From Chlorokybus atmophyticus (taxonomy: Eukaryota; Streptophyta; Chlorokybophyceae; Chlorokybales; Chlorokybaceae), in contig RHPI01000638.1 of NCBI GenBank assembly GCA_009103225.1, positions 301,241-365,240 of the forward strand: a stretch of 64,000 bases of DNA, read 5' to 3'. Below the pieces are notes generated by a model, which had not been told where the DNA came from, did no database searches, and was given only the letters and a program-made list of their open reading frames with translations. This document shows, piece by piece, positions 1-12,197 of the stretch. The first letter of the stretch is position 1, and each line of letters begins with the position of its first letter. The position numbers were made by a program, and so were the translations under genes.

Positions 1-220
1 TCCGGCGCATGTGGCACGCGTAAATCGCTACTGACGGACCAGAAGCGACAAAAAGTTTAATAAAAAGTCGCTTCTGGTGCTCGTAGCGCAAATGTAGCTT
101 GCCAAGTCGGCTGCAGTTTGTTTCCCACTGCGCAGTTGTTGGCGGGGACATTGTCATTGTTGGCGGCGGTGTCGGCGGCGGCGAAGGCGGTCGCTATTTA
201 AGCTGTGCCAGTCTGCTGGT

Positions 221-3200
221 ATGTCTCGTCGTGTTGCTCAATTTTCTGCTGACGCTCATGCAGGTTTGGCCGACAAGCTGCTCTGCATGTTGCTTACGTT
301 GCCGCATGCAGCAGGCACGTCTCTCAGCTTGCTGTACGTGCAAGTAGCGAAGCAGCCAGAATGGCTTGCCAGATGGCCTTGCGGGGAGTTTTTGGTGGTG
401 TTGGTAAGTTATTTTGTGGCTGGTGCGGGCTTTAAAGCACCTAGTTGTCAGTTGAGAGCAGTGGACAGCAGTGCTGACCAACACTACTTGGCCAAGCTGA
501 GTTCTCCTGGCATGAGCTTTCCATGGCATGCAGGGCCACTTGCACATGCACGCAGAGTGAAGGCACAAGCTCCCAAGCCTCGCGTTGGGCGTTATGCTTC
601 GGCTCAGGCTGCTCTGGCGACCGAGAAGGCCAAGCCTATGGCCCCGCCGCCAGTGAAGCCGAAGCACACGCAGCTGCTGATCAACGGCCAATTTGTTGAT
701 GCCGCCTCAGGTGAGTCGGATGTCCCGAGCTGGCATGACATGGTCTTGTGCACAGGATGACAGTTGTACTGCTATACTTTAGGCAAGACGTTCGAGACAA
801 TTGACCCCCGCACTGAGGAGGTCATTGCGAATGTGGCTGAGGGGGACAAGGAGGACGTCAATCGCGCGGTGGCTGCCGCCCGCAAGGCCTTCGACGAAGG
901 ACCTTGGCCAAGGATGCCAGCCAGGGTCAGTTGCATGCATTGCAAGACTGCATGCAAAGCGATATCTATCCCCGCACCTTGCGCTTGTGGCAGCTTCAGC
1001 ATCCGGCAGCCACTGTGTAGGCTTTCATGTTCACTGTTACCGTTTGGATGGTGTGCAGCAAAGGTCACGCTTGATATACAAGCTTGCTGACCTCATTGAA
1101 CGAGACTTGGAGTATCTGGCCCAGCTTGAGACGCTGGACAACGGCAAGCCGCTGTTCTTCTCTAAGAACGCAGACATCCCTTTCGCCGTCAATCATTATC
1201 GCTACTATGCTGGCAAGTAGTGACGTTGCAGCATCCTATTCAGCGTGCGTGCCGCCATTGTAACCAAGTGCGACGCTGGTTAAAATTGATTAGTCTTCAG
1301 TACAACGACAACTTGGCTGGCCTGCATGCGGCAATTTGGTTTAGCTGCATACCGCCCATTCATTGAGAGTGCATGCAGAAAGTCAATGTGAGGTCAACAT
1401 GCATGCCATATCGTGCTTCATGTGCAGGTTGGGCTGATAAGCAGGAGGGCAAGACCATTCCCGTAGATGGAGAGAGGTTCACCTACACCTTGCATGAACC
1501 CATTGGTGTCGTGGGTCAGATCATTCCTTGGAACTTCCCCATCTTGATGCAGGTGTGTATGCGCTGCTTTGAGCCACTCTCGTATCCCAAGTTGGTATTC
1601 CATTACAAAAGCATGCACGTGCTTTCTTGACAGGCCTGGAAGTTGGCACCGGCACTGGCGGCTGGATGCACAATAGTCATGAAGCTTGCAGAGCAGGTAA
1701 GAGCTGGGTACCTGAGTCAGGCGTTCTGTACACCTTCATGCAGTCACTCAAACATACACTGCTGCATCTGTACAGACGCCATTAACCGGCTTGCATATTG
1801 GAAAGCTGGCGCTCGAGGTATAAACAAAGTTGCTTGTAGCTATTCTGCGATGCATTCATGTGCTAACACCGAAGTATCCAAGTGCGAACTCCGTTACTGT
1901 TTGTCAGGCTGGTATCCCAGAAGGCGTTGTCAACATCATCAATGGGTACGGACCTACAGCTGGTGCAGCAATCGCCGGTCACATGGAAGTGGACAAGGTG
2001 CGCTACACTTTGACCGTTGCATCTGCATAGAACTTTACACCAACCGGACACTTTATTGACAGGTGGCTTTCACCGGCAGCACTGAAGTGGGCCACAAGAT
2101 TATGGAAGCTTCTGCTCGCAGCAACCTGAAGCCTGTGTCTCTTGAGCTGGGTGGGAAATCTGCAGCCATCATTTGTGCTGATGCGGATGTAGATAGTGCT
2201 GTTGAGCAGGTATGGAACGGTACTTGCACAGTGTCCCGCACTGTTTACGCGCACTGGCCATGCATGAATTAATTGAACATGCAGGCGCACTTTGCTCTGT
2301 TCTTCAACCAAGGCCAGTGCTGTTGTGCCGGTTCACGAACGTTTGTGCATGAGAGCATCTATGACGAGTTTGTGGAGAAGGCTGCACAGCGCGCTCAGCG
2401 CCGGAGTGTTGGCGATCCTTTCTCAGATGTTGAGCAGGGACCACAGGTGAGAGCCAATGCAGAGGAAACTGTACAACGAGGTGAATGCACTGCAGTTGTG
2501 GTTACGTCCGGCTGACACCTTGTTCTGCAATGATGTTGGTCGTATGACACAGCCTGCAGCTGTCGTCGCCAATGCCTTGCTGCGCACACATGCTGACTTG
2601 CTACAACACGCAGATTGACAAGGAGCAGTTTGACAAAATCATGGGCTTCATCAGCAGAGGCCGTGAGCAGAAAGCCTCATTGCGTGCGGGTGGCGGGCGG
2701 GTGGGTTCTCGCGGATACTTCATTGAGCCCACGGTGTTTGCCGATGTCAAAGATGAGATGGAGATCGCGCGCGAAGAGATATTTGGGCCTGTTCAGAGCA
2801 TCCTGAAGTATAAGACCATCGACGAAGTGGTCAAAAGGGCCAACAACTCCAAGTATGGACTTGCGGCTGGCGTCTGGACACGCAGCTTGGATACGGCACA
2901 TACCTTGTCACGCAACCTTAAAGCTGGCACGGTGAGCTTTCCCGATCTTCTCAGCTTACGTTTCACTGCTTACTGGGCTTGCTGCGTGCTTGCTTTGAGC
3001 TTAACCATACCATGTAGATTGTCAGTAGTTGATACAGCATGGTACAGCATACATGCAGAAGTTCAGCGTGAATGGTAAGTTGCAGAAACAATTGCATCAT
3101 TCTTTTGAATCAAACCAATGATCATGACAGGTGTGGGTCAACTGTTTTGATGCATTTGATGCTGCCGCGCCGTTTGGAGGGTACAAGATGAGTGGCATTG

Positions 3201-3286
3201 GGCGTGACGGTGGCTCGTACTCTATGGATCTATACACACAGGTCAAGACTGTCACCACGCCCATCCAGGGATCCTCATGGCTGTAA
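221..3286 (+). CDS. Mitochondrial-type aldehyde dehydrogenase (ALDH2 class), multi-exon
   Basis: An NAD-dependent aldehyde dehydrogenase oxidises aldehydes (e.g. acetaldehyde) to acids, in mitochondria for this class. Exons I can place: first exon(s) ending 710, then 783-925, 1059-1212, 1428-1552, 1634-1696, 1776-1817, 1908-1997, 2063-2209, 2285-2446, 2614-2931, 3131-3286 (TAA stop). Joined phases agree. Visible motifs: PWNFP (about 1530), FTGSTEVG (2066), the LELGGKS segment with the general-base Glu (about 2140), and GQCCCAGSR with the catalytic Cys (about 2315). EIFGPV and PFGGYKMSG follow. The usual KPAEQ reads KLAEQ. The intron after 1212 starts with GCAAGT, so it is a GC-AG intron. The N-terminus before about 560 is uncertain: ATG 221 begins an Arg-rich, presequence-like stretch, but one or two introns may lie in 270-560. 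The gene converges with the GH5 gene on the other strand. Family assignment is secure; the start is not. Confidence 0.93.
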
Positions 3287-3444
3287 ACACGTGCAGTGGA
3301 GGGTGTTTAAAGGATGAGTACATAGAGGGACGCAGCGAGCAGTAGCGCCACTGTAATCGGAGTAGCTTTTTTGACAGATGCTTGGTTTACATGCGGAGGG
3401 AGTGGACCCTGTGCCCAAGGGCCGGAACCTGTAAATATACACAG

Positions 3445-5882
3445 TCATGGTTGCCAGTTGTAACGCATAATATGTGTTTGCGTCTGGTGTTTGTGTTTCC
3501 TTCTCTCTCTCTCACACATGTGTCTGCATGGCAATGCATTGCACTCACTTGGTACGGGTTGCGCATACACCACAATGATGGAGTCGTTGGGAGGCGGTGC
3601 CCTTACAGGAGGGGGCAAGGGCAGCATAGAGAAGACGTCTGTCGATGGCACATTCTGAGGTGAACACAACCAAGGTCAAAGTTGGGTGAGGCAAGGTTTG
3701 GGTGAGGTTTGCTGTGCACACCTCACCTTGAGCAGGTCAATCTTAGGCTGCCATACAGTCTTCCAGTCGTTGAGAAGTATGCCTCCAGTGTCGCCAGAAT
3801 CAGGGTTTACTGCAGGGGTGAATTCAAAATGGCGTAAAAGTGTAAGCAGCATGAGGGATAATTGCGTCTGTGCCCAGTTACCACAAAAGTAGAAGCTGCT
3901 GGTCATGTTGTTCTGTATCATGTAGGCCATGTAGGCATCCTGGAACTGCTTGTCCGGTACAGTCCCATTGGGTGGCATGTTGTAGAAACTGCAATGACAG
4001 ATTCAACACTTTCAGAATGCGAATCGAGATTCCATAACAATTTGTCACACTTTACCCTCCCCATTCTGTGGTCACCACCGGCACACCAGTCAGCGACTGC
4101 ACAAAGCCAAAATGCGGATCCCAAAGAGAAGCCTGAGGCAAGAGCAAGCACACCCACAAATTACGTGATCATCAACTTCATCTGCGCTTAGAGCACAGGC
4201 CGCCAATCGATGCATACCAAGTTGGCCGGGTAATCTTTTGCCGAGTACATTGTGAAGTTCGTGATCCAGGGCCCGTAGACATGCGGGGAGTACACGAGTC
4301 TTCCAGGGGACTGCAGCTTTATCGGGTGCGTTTGCACGCCTACTCATTACCACATACAATTGTATGCGACTTGATGCATATGACACGGGCTTGCAACTGC
4401 ACGGTGCTCGCTGTATCACTCACCTGCCAGGTTGCCGCCCCTATGCATTATAACAATTGTTATTAGAGTTGATGAGGCCATCCGCTGTTATCCAAGCATG
4501 CAAGTGTTTGAGTCAGGAAGGTAACCATACCACCACTGATCCGTATGTGTATTGAGTCCCGTAGCATTGGTAAACACGCCGCCAACAAACACCAGCAAGC
4601 GTGGACACAGCCCCTGCATGCACGCTCTGTTGAGTCATCAACATGATTGTGTGCCTGATGTCGTTGTAGCAGTAAAATATGGCTCAAGTCTTGTGCAGGT
4701 GTCGCAGTACTTGTATGTAGTTCCCTATTCGCGTCGCAGCCTGGTCCCAGTCGGAGGTTACATTGCCATAACCCCATGTCGCCATCTGCGCAGGTGGGTG
4801 TGCTTCAAAACCTTGTCATGTGTCGTGAACACCTTAAGTCACAGACAGGGGAGGCGCACGCACATACGCACGCACAGAGTGCAGCATACATACATCTCAT
4901 GAGTTGCAGCTGAATGCAGTGCATCCTCCATTGCTTACCACAGGTTCATTCTTCAACTCCACCCCAAAGACGTTCCAGGTGTCACAGTATCGATCCAGCA
5001 GCACCGACCAGCACTGGTAAGCTCGTCACCATTGGTTTGCTGCAATAGCTTTCTCGTCAAAAGCTCAGGCCACGCACCTGTTTAACGATGTCCTCGGTTA
5101 CGACTCCATTGTACCAGTATCCATCAGTTGGCACACCCGCCTGCAGCCGATGCAAGTCCAACAGCACTAGCAGACCCCTCTCAGCACACCTGAATCAGGT
5201 TAGACAGGGTGGTTAAGGTTTATGCAAACAACCACACATTGAAGGTCGCACGTACTTCTGTATCAGCGTATCCAGAGCATCCAGTACCCGCACGCCAACA
5301 ACATCGGCGTTAACATTTAGAGCAACATCCCTGCCAGCATTATGGTGTGAATGACGGTGGTGATTGTACGTGGCTAAGTGACAAATAAACATGCTTGTCA
5401 GTAGTGCTGAGCTTATCAAATGAATGTATACCTTACTGCTGGATTGAGTATAATGGTGTCCACTGCGAAGGGCACGCGCAGGGAGTTGAAGCCGTTGTCG
5501 GCAAGGATGTCGAGGACCGAGTCCATTGAAACTGTCCACAACCCATGCACGATGTCCTGTGAAGAGCTTTGTCAATTGAGTGAATGCTGTGCTTGCAAGC
5601 GTGCTTGTTTTAACATACTGTAGTGCCTTCAAAGCCGAACCAGTTGACGCCTTTGATGTGAAACAGCTGCCACAGGTCAGAAAGATGGGAATGTCAGTCA
5701 GCAAAGACTGGATTAAATAGAAGCACTGAGTACAATGAGTTACTAACCTTTCCATTGGCATACAGCTGGCCCTGATTGGTATTGAACATGATGAGGCTGT
5801 CTCCTGCTGCGCTCCGCGACGCACCTAACAAGGAACAAGCCAAGACCAGCAAGTAGTATGCTGGCCGCAGCACTGACAACAT
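3445..5882 (-). CDS. Secreted glycoside hydrolase family 5 (endoglucanase-like), about 14 exons
   Basis: Probable secreted beta-glycanase of the GH5 cellulase superfamily, acting outside the cell. Exons read on the minus strand: 5748-5882 (ATG, hydrophobic signal peptide starting MLSVLRPAYYLL), 5619-5666 (IKGVNWFGFEG), 5437-5556, 5256-5330, 5078-5189 (LLDLHRL), 4939-5013 (VELKNEP with the acid/base Glu), 4711-4785 (TWGYGNVTSDW), 4531-4613, a 17-bp exon 4424-4440 (completes WWGGNLA), about 4218-4313 (VYSPHVYGP), 4056-4132 (VVTTEWGG with the nucleophile Glu), 3882-3988, 3727-3809 (NPDSGDTGG) and a last exon from 3654 whose stop I put near 3445. Both catalytic glutamates and the surrounding motifs are present. 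The junction into 4218-4313 does not keep phase in my reading, so that exon border may be slightly different. Substrate (cellulose or another beta-glucan) cannot be told from this. Confidence 0.88.
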
Positions 5883-6230
5883 CTCCTCGGATTGGCCTGC
5901 ACCATACACATGCTGTGTGTCTCATGGAGTCCCAACAGCCAGTGGATGAAACCAACAAGAACAAAGCACCCAGAAAGGCCACCATTGGTTGCAGAGTAGA
6001 CAGTGCTGTACTTGTGTTATTACCAAACACTGCGAGCTTGCATGTACGTGAGCAACCTCGCCTTGGCCTGGTATGGTATGGTGCACACCGCTGCTCTAAC
6101 CTGGCCTAGCTACAACCCAGTCAACTGCCATGCCAACACAGGAGAGAAGAAGCAGGCCCGCTCTGTCTATCTCTCCCCTTTGCGTCGACAGTTCCGAGGG
6201 ACCTGATTCAGGTCACCTGGACGATGCACT

Positions 6231-7320
6231 GTGCCGACCATTGACAGTAGAGCACACGCAACACGGCGCGGACGGTCGACGCCGAAGTACCAGGCCATGC
6301 AGCTCTGTATGCTGATGCAGGCCATGCAGCTGGTGGCGGTGGCATGCGGCGGCCAGACCGGTGCTGACCGAGCGGCGGCAGTTGCCGTGGTGGACGGCGA
6401 GGTGGACAAGGAGGATCAGGGGAGAAGGCAGAAGAGGAGGCTGAAGTTGAGGGGATGGTGCCCTAAAGGCAAACTGGCAGGTGAGTTGGAGTCATGGGTG
6501 CATGCATAGGTGGGTGTCTAGCTGAGGTTGTAGATTGTATCCCTTGCTTTCTTGCAGAAGATGGACAGATACCGGCGAGATACGCCCAGTACTTCACTGA
6601 GACGCCGTCGGCGGATTACGCCCAGCGCACCGCCTGGAACGTCAGAGACTCTGATGCTACGCTGATACTTACCATATCAGAACCAAGTCAGTGTGCAGTA
6701 AAACAGCATGCTGATGTGCTTATCGTGCAACTTGTCTTTGTCATTGCTGCTCTGGGTCAGGCGTATTATTGCTGTAGTGTCTGTTAGATGCGAGCGCTAT
6801 AACTGCAATATCAAAGTAATCTCTCGTTATGGTTGAAAGGCAACTAATGTCTCTGTGTTCTGTGCCAGCCATTTGCTTCTGCAGCGATGGCTCTTTGGCC
6901 TACTGCATCCAGTGCATGCGCGGGTTTATTTTGTCATAGTGCAGAGTGCAGAGAGCCTGCATTAATAACTGGTTTGTGATGATACAAATTAGAATAGCTT
7001 GCCACGCTACTTGATGCATGGAATGCATGACCCTTGAAGGTGAGCTATCCGGCGGGACGCGTTTGACCGTGGACGAGGCCATTGCGCAAAGAAAGCCTTA
7101 TTTGGTAGTAGACCTGCGATGTTGTGGCGAACATCAAGAAGATGGTCCCATGCATGAGCAAATCAGCAAAGTGATAGAATGGTTGGGTGCGAATGGCGTG
7201 CAGGTGTTGAATGTTGCTGGGCCACGGGAAAGCCAACAACCTGGTCTGTACGCGCAAGCGTATATGTTCTTGTCCAGGATATTTGCAACGTTCCCTCATG
7301 CAGATGGCGGTCGGTGTTAA
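6231..7320 (+). CDS. Circularly permuted YpsA (cpYpsA/SLOG, formerly putative molybdenum carrier) family protein
   Basis: Small Rossmann-like nucleotide-binding protein of the SLOG superfamily; members are thought to bind a nucleotide-like ligand, and the older label molybdenum carrier is not a proven role. Exons: start to 6480, 6558-6686, 7040-7320 (TAA). Phases fit at both junctions. Motifs: [24 protein letters not shown] across the first junction, [19 protein letters not shown] (about 6607-6660), [12 protein letters not shown] (about 7048) and PYLVVDL (about 7106). These are the family signatures in the usual order, and the total length of about 190-220 residues is typical. ATG 6231 is the furthest in-frame start; ATG 6297 leaves the first motif intact and is an alternative. 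The spacing between the first two motifs is unusual, with a charged Lys/Arg stretch (6390-6445). It is transcribed away from the GH5 gene, about 350 bp apart, so the two could share a promoter region. Confidence 0.85.
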
Positions 7321-8962
7321 TGGGTAAGTAGATGGCGCTATCCGGTTGCTTGCGTTCAGTTTTATCCATATCAGGCTCCGCGTGTATGATGTTGCTGCTG
7401 CTGCTGTTGTCATAGCAACACTTGCTTTCAGATGCTGTTTGCGCAGTACTGCATGGCGGTTGGTGTGCTTTCACTGAGAGACAATGGAATACCTTAAGTA
7501 ACGCCACTGATTGAGGACATGCAAAGCCTCGTTCACAACCCTGAAGCACAGCAAGGTACCTACAAGCAACATGCGCTTGAAACAACGTGTGTTTTATCAA
7601 CCACCTAGTTTTAACTCATCTTGTATGGTTGTCTCCCAGTCGTGCCACTTGCAAATTCTGCATGTCATCGGATGCTCTTGCCCCCATTTGAAAGGCCACC
7701 ACGTGTGTCTGCTGTGTTGTCTTGCACAGCTTTAACAGGCTCTGTAGCAAAGTTCAGCCTTGGTGGTCAAGACTCTGATAGAGTAAGGTACTGCTGGTCA
7801 CAAATTTGACAGCAGTCGGCGCGTTGGTCATGGCTGCGCAAAGGTCCTCAAGAACATGCACAACGCTGACTCCCCGCCCTCTCTGCTCCCCTCCACCGTT
7901 ACCGCCGCACCTGTGCGTGGTAACAACCAACAGCCACACGTCGCATGCCTGCACAACTGCCTTCAACTGCGTACAGGCGATGTTGCTTGCGTGTGTCGTG
8001 ACTGCAGGACTGTAGCTGTACATATGCACACTCTAGTACCTACACACATCCACATGCATCAAGTGCCGTACAGCCTGCCAATTCCCAACAACACCAACAG
8101 CCACGACACCACGTACATGCCGCACGCAAGGTCACCAGTGTTAGCTACTACCACTGGCTAACCACCCAATGCCGCCAAGGCGACATCAGCCTCCGACGCC
8201 AGCGCCCCCGTTCGCAGCGTGCTCCAGCCTGATACCGCTGCCACCGCCGCTGCCCCGCACTCCAGTAACGCTAGGCCCTGCGCCCGCTGCGGCGCCACCG
8301 CCACACGTTGCCGAAACAGCGCCACGTATCCACTTAGACCCCCTCGTGTACACCGCCTGTCTGGCGGCTGTCTTCAGCATCCCTGCAAAAGCCGCCCCCA
8401 CCGCGCTGTAGGTCTCCACTGCCAATGGGTAGAATTTGTCCGTCGGAGGGTGATCGCTGTGCTTGCGGCGTTTGGAATTCTCCACGTCAAGCGCTCCCAC
8501 TCCTGCCGTCACGTCGCACGCTGTGACCGTCGCGTCAGCTGTGGTGGTTGCGTGCGCAACTGAATGCCATGTTGTGTACAATGCCAATGCATGGCAACAA
8601 GCTCCTGTGTTGCAGCTGGCGCGTGTGGGTGATGTCGCGGGCAGGCCGATGATTGAACAGTGCGCTGTCCAACGTTTTGTAGGTGTGGTTGCCCTCGTCT
8701 TGTCATGCAGTCACCTTCGAGCATTGTTGTCTATGTCCAGCAGGGCGGACATTCTAACGCAGCTAGATCTCCATAGGCTTATGTTAAATGCGTAGCTGAG
8801 CAACGACCACATGCTTCACACCATGCATGCTGCCACAACAGCATACCCTTTTTGTATTTCTAACCACACAACAATGCAAGTGAAGCTAACCAGTTGAGCA
8901 TTGCCACATCGCAGCAGCGCTACGTAATTACGATGTCTAGGAACGTTAGAAGGGGAAGGGGG
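7321..8962. other. Intergenic stretch without a recognisable gene
   Basis: No conserved domain seen on either strand. A Pro/Ala/Thr-rich open frame at 8169-8411 (+) and its complement are low-complexity and lack splice or start context that I could support. The stretch is bounded on the right by the assembly N at 8983. Confidence 0.5.
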
Positions 8963-8983
8963 AGTATGCCTCCAGTGTCGCCN
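8963..8983. other. 20-bp GH5 exon fragment abutting a single N
   Basis: Bases 8963-8982 are identical to 3776-3795 inside the GH5 exon that encodes GDTGGIL, and are followed directly by N (8983) and a G run. This is most simply a scaffolding or read-assembly scar rather than a second gene. Confidence 0.6.
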
Positions 8984-8994
8984 GGGGGGGCGCA

Positions 8995-9375
8995 TTGTGC
9001 AGGATGTTCATAACTTTGTGGGCGCACCGTACCGCACCACATGACGCGCTGCGTGACGATGTCTATGCCGGCACCATGCCGCTTTCCACGACGTTGTGGA
9101 CCTTTGCGCGCGGCGCACGGTGGCGGCACGTGACCTGCCCGCCCCGCCGGCTGCCTGCGTTCCTGGCGATGTACCGTCAGCGGGTCTCGTGTGCCCTGCA
9201 GCGTGCGCAGGGGCTAACGGTGCTCGGGCGTGGAGCCGCTCCACGGACTGCGGTTGTGCCAGGATGGACAGAGGCTGACGCGATGCACGTGACGACGGAG
9301 GAGGACGCTCTGCTCGCTGCGGGCGCTTCAACGCCTTGGTTGAGCATTGTCCGTGTGTTGGTTGGGCATAAATAG
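8995..9375 (+). CDS. Unrecognised ORF, GC-rich, possibly a 3' exon
   Basis: Open for 126 codons from ATG 8995 to TAA 9375 in a locally GC-rich patch unlike its neighbours. The product is basic in its first half (RRLPAFLAMYRQRV, about residues 50-63) and ends in a hydrophobic stretch. I recognise no domain. It begins only 12 bases after an N at 8983, so its upstream part may be missing or wrongly joined. The composition is compatible with coding, but there is no homologue in the window to confirm it. Confidence 0.3.
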   Translation: MCRMFITLWAHRTAPHDALRDDVYAGTMPLSTTLWTFARGARWRHVTCPPRRLPAFLAMYRQRVSCALQRAQGLTVLGRGAAPRTAVVPGWTEADAMHVTTEEDALLAAGASTPWLSIVRVLVGHK

Positions 9376-9401
9376 TTGTACGTGTTGAACACTTGCCATC
9401 G

Positions 9402-9404
<3 letters not shown>

Positions 9405-9440
<36 letters not shown>
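9405..9440. repeat. AG microsatellite at left edge of large repeat copy A
   Basis: An uninterrupted AG run of about 36 bp. The sequence to its right matches the sequence right of the much longer AG run at 29198-29436; the sequence to its left does not, so the duplicated block begins at the microsatellite. Confidence 0.85.
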
Positions 9441-9444
<4 letters not shown>

Positions 9445-10021
9445 TGGGCACGCATGTTGATGTCTACAGCATTGTTTACTAACACGGTTACTGCACGCTT
9501 AGAAAAAACAATGCTGCACTGCTGAGAGAAGCGAGACACAACAACAAGCTCAAACCTTGCTCACGGCGATGATTCCGCTCCACTAGTAGTGTGTTTGAAA
9601 GTAAGGGATGACACATGCATGACTGATGGGGTGTTAGCGTAGTGTACATAGTAGCTAAGGTGATAGACTAGATGAGCCCGGTTTTGATGTATCATTGATT
9701 GTTGGTCTGCATACTATGCGCTTATCACACACTCCGCTTGTCAAATGCATAGGCATCTGCGCTTCGCATTTATTGTACTACAAGGATGCATACGCATTCG
9801 CACCAACTTCTTGAGGACTGAAGCCATAAACACCTGACCATTATTGCATGACGCTCACACAAAGCAACGATTACACCGCTGCTCCAGGTGCTGGTGCCAC
9901 CACATGACAGTGACAACCAAGCATATTCACAACATGGTTTCATAATTTCTGTTTGCTGCCACCTATGACAGGCAGCGTGATCAGCTCATGAACTGCCCTC
10001 CCACAAGCTAGCTATCGGATG

Positions 10022-10035
10022 GGCGTCCATTCCCG

Positions 10036-10072
<37 letters not shown>
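10022..10072. repeat. AG microsatellite beside the family gene
   Basis: An AG run just 3' of the stop codon of family copy 1. The equivalent place in copy B (33471-33527) has a degenerate version with interruptions, so the tract has evolved separately since the duplication. Confidence 0.8.
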
Positions 10073-10075
<3 letters not shown>

Positions 10076-10086
10076 ACCAAATCCTT

Positions 10087-12197
10087 TTACTGGGAAAACA
10101 GGGTGACCAATTTTGATAGGCCGTAGAACGCAAGGAGTATAAGCTTCATTAGCGCGTACGCGATCATTCCACGAAAGAAGTTCTGGATAAGGTTTGCCAT
10201 GAACCACTTGAGTCTGGGTGGGAAGTTGCAGACGGCTGTCAGGTTGTCAAAGCTGTCGAGGGTATTGAACGATGTCCACCAGAAGGCGTTGGTGCCATTC
10301 ATAATGCCCAGCAGACTGTCGGAACCGGTGATGTCCTTTAGCACTTCCACGGTCCACTTCTTGCTGCATGTGGCCAAGTCGTAGTACATCCTGACGCCAC
10401 CCACATTCGCAAAAAGTCTACGCTCTTCCTGCGCACCCCAAAGCAGCAAGCGCACACGAACAGATGTTATTCCTTCCTGGTACACGCGCCTTTGCACAGG
10501 CTGGTAATTGCACGCACCATGATTCATGACAGCCGACAGGCATGCATGTGTTGGCAGTTACTTGAGCATGTTGCAGAACCTAAACAGCGTTGCAAGAAGT
10601 AAATGGACATCCTTGTCTTCTCGCCATATACATGCGGCATGCCTACTCTAAAAGTGCGTATTTCCCACTGCTCACCTGTGTACTCCACTCGTTCCGTGCA
10701 TGGTACTTTGCAATGTAGATCGCACCGTATGCGTATGCGGCCGCATGCGCGCGTGCTGTGTCTCCCGCAAACACAACACTCTTTGCATTGTGAAAATTGG
10801 TCAGCCTGTACACGCGCATGTACACGCGGAACAGCTGCGCTACCCCCGCAGCTAATGCAACGTCTTCATCTGACAGATCAGCCGCCAACTGGTCTTTGCT
10901 GTCCCACCTAAACAACAGCGCCCGTGCACCATGCTTGTACTTGTAGCTTTTGGACTTCTCTTCCTCTTTTACCATGTCCAAAGCTTCCTTTGCATAGCTG
11001 ATGACGCTGGCTGCGCTGATGTCGTTGGCCACTGGTGCGCAGTTGCGGATGGCTTCCAACAGCTGCACGGGAACTGATGGACCAAGTTTGCACTCCACCA
11101 GCACTGCTGTGCACGCAACTCCCGGTAACAGCCAGAAATGCTCGCTCACCTGTGTGTTTGTGTATGAGCATATGGTTCTTCCGTTTGCACATCATGACGT
11201 GAAAAAGATGCCTTCGTACATGACTGATGCATGTACGTGTACGTGGGCATGTGCACGTGCTTGTTTACACAGTTAATGGCATTAACTCACAAAGGTTTTG
11301 CACACTTGCCTGCTGGTTTACATTCAACCGAAGATCGACTGCTGATTGCCTAAGTGCATGGTCCTCCGCAGCTGCAGAATTGTCTGCAGTTGCGCCTGCT
11401 AAAAGAAGCATATCTAACCAATAGTCATGCGTCTACTAGACCAGATCATTGTGCAGCGGCCTCATACCTGCGCAGAGCGGTTGCTGCTCCTGCTTCATTG
11501 TATCCAAAACTCTAGCATCTTCTCCGGAATCTTCTTCAGACGCGCCTGCTAAAGGAAGCACATTCAACCAATGCACGTGCGTTTACTAGTAGCAGACACA
11601 CTAGAACATTGTACGGCCTCATACCTGCGCTTGCGGCGCAGAGCGGTTGCAGCTCCTCATGAAGCGGCTTCATGAGGCGGGTTAGCTTGCAGCGTTCAAT
11701 GGTTTTCTTGTAGCTCTCTGTGAAGACTTGCGCACAGTACCTGCACCGTACGGAGGTGTAACTGTGATTATAGGAGTGCATGCGTGTGCGTTCGTGTCGA
11801 TGTCTGTGCACATGACCCCAACAAGCAGTGGACCCTACCGCAGAATGTACAGAAGCATGGGCTGTCACAAACCACGATACAGGCGCAAACCCGTTTTCAA
11901 GCTGGGCGCAGTCTTAACAAGAAACCACTGCGCTCATGGACCTTGCGTTGTGTTAGGGACGCCTATACCACGACACGCTAGATGACAGACTGGACACCAC
12001 TGGCACAACACTCAATATGCGCACTGCCATATCATGTGTGCTTCAGAAGCGCACATATCTGTTGCTACAAGCAGAAGCACTGCGTCTGCTTGTAGCAACA
12101 CACCTCTCCTTGCCAAACTTGAACAGTTGTTGGCACAGTAAGTAGCAGCAGTGGCATGCGCGCTTGAGCTTGTAGCCGCACTGTCTGGTTGCCTGCG
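10087..12197 (-). CDS. Unrecognised spliced gene family, copy 1 (apparently intact)
   Basis: I do not recognise this family. Exons on the minus strand: 12104-12197, 11625-11740, 11468-11545, 11310-11395, 10676-11149, 10087-10428 (TAA stop). All five junctions keep phase, giving at least 396 codons; one or more 5' exons upstream are not resolved. The first two exons form a Cys-rich basic region (CxxxxxxxCHCCxxxC, then YCAQVF and a later Cys). Two short exons encode acidic linkers, each starting with Gly-Ala. The 158-codon exon begins VSEHFWLLPG and is mostly helical, with SAASVISYAKEALDMVKEEE and HAAAYAYGAIYIAKYHARNE as the clearest parts. The last exon has a WW-FNTLDSF-NLTAVCN core and ends in a likely membrane segment (about the last 35 residues). 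The intron after 11310 starts GCAAGT. Homologous copies at 22942, 27125 and 33542 show that the exon pattern is real. Function unknown; a membrane-attached protein is an inference. Confidence 0.7.

Noticed and set aside
10643-11276. Alternative frames over the family's long exon, on both strands
   Set aside because: Only the frame starting VSEHFWLLPG and running to HARNEWSTQ keeps phase with both neighbouring exons and is conserved in copy 2 at identical length.
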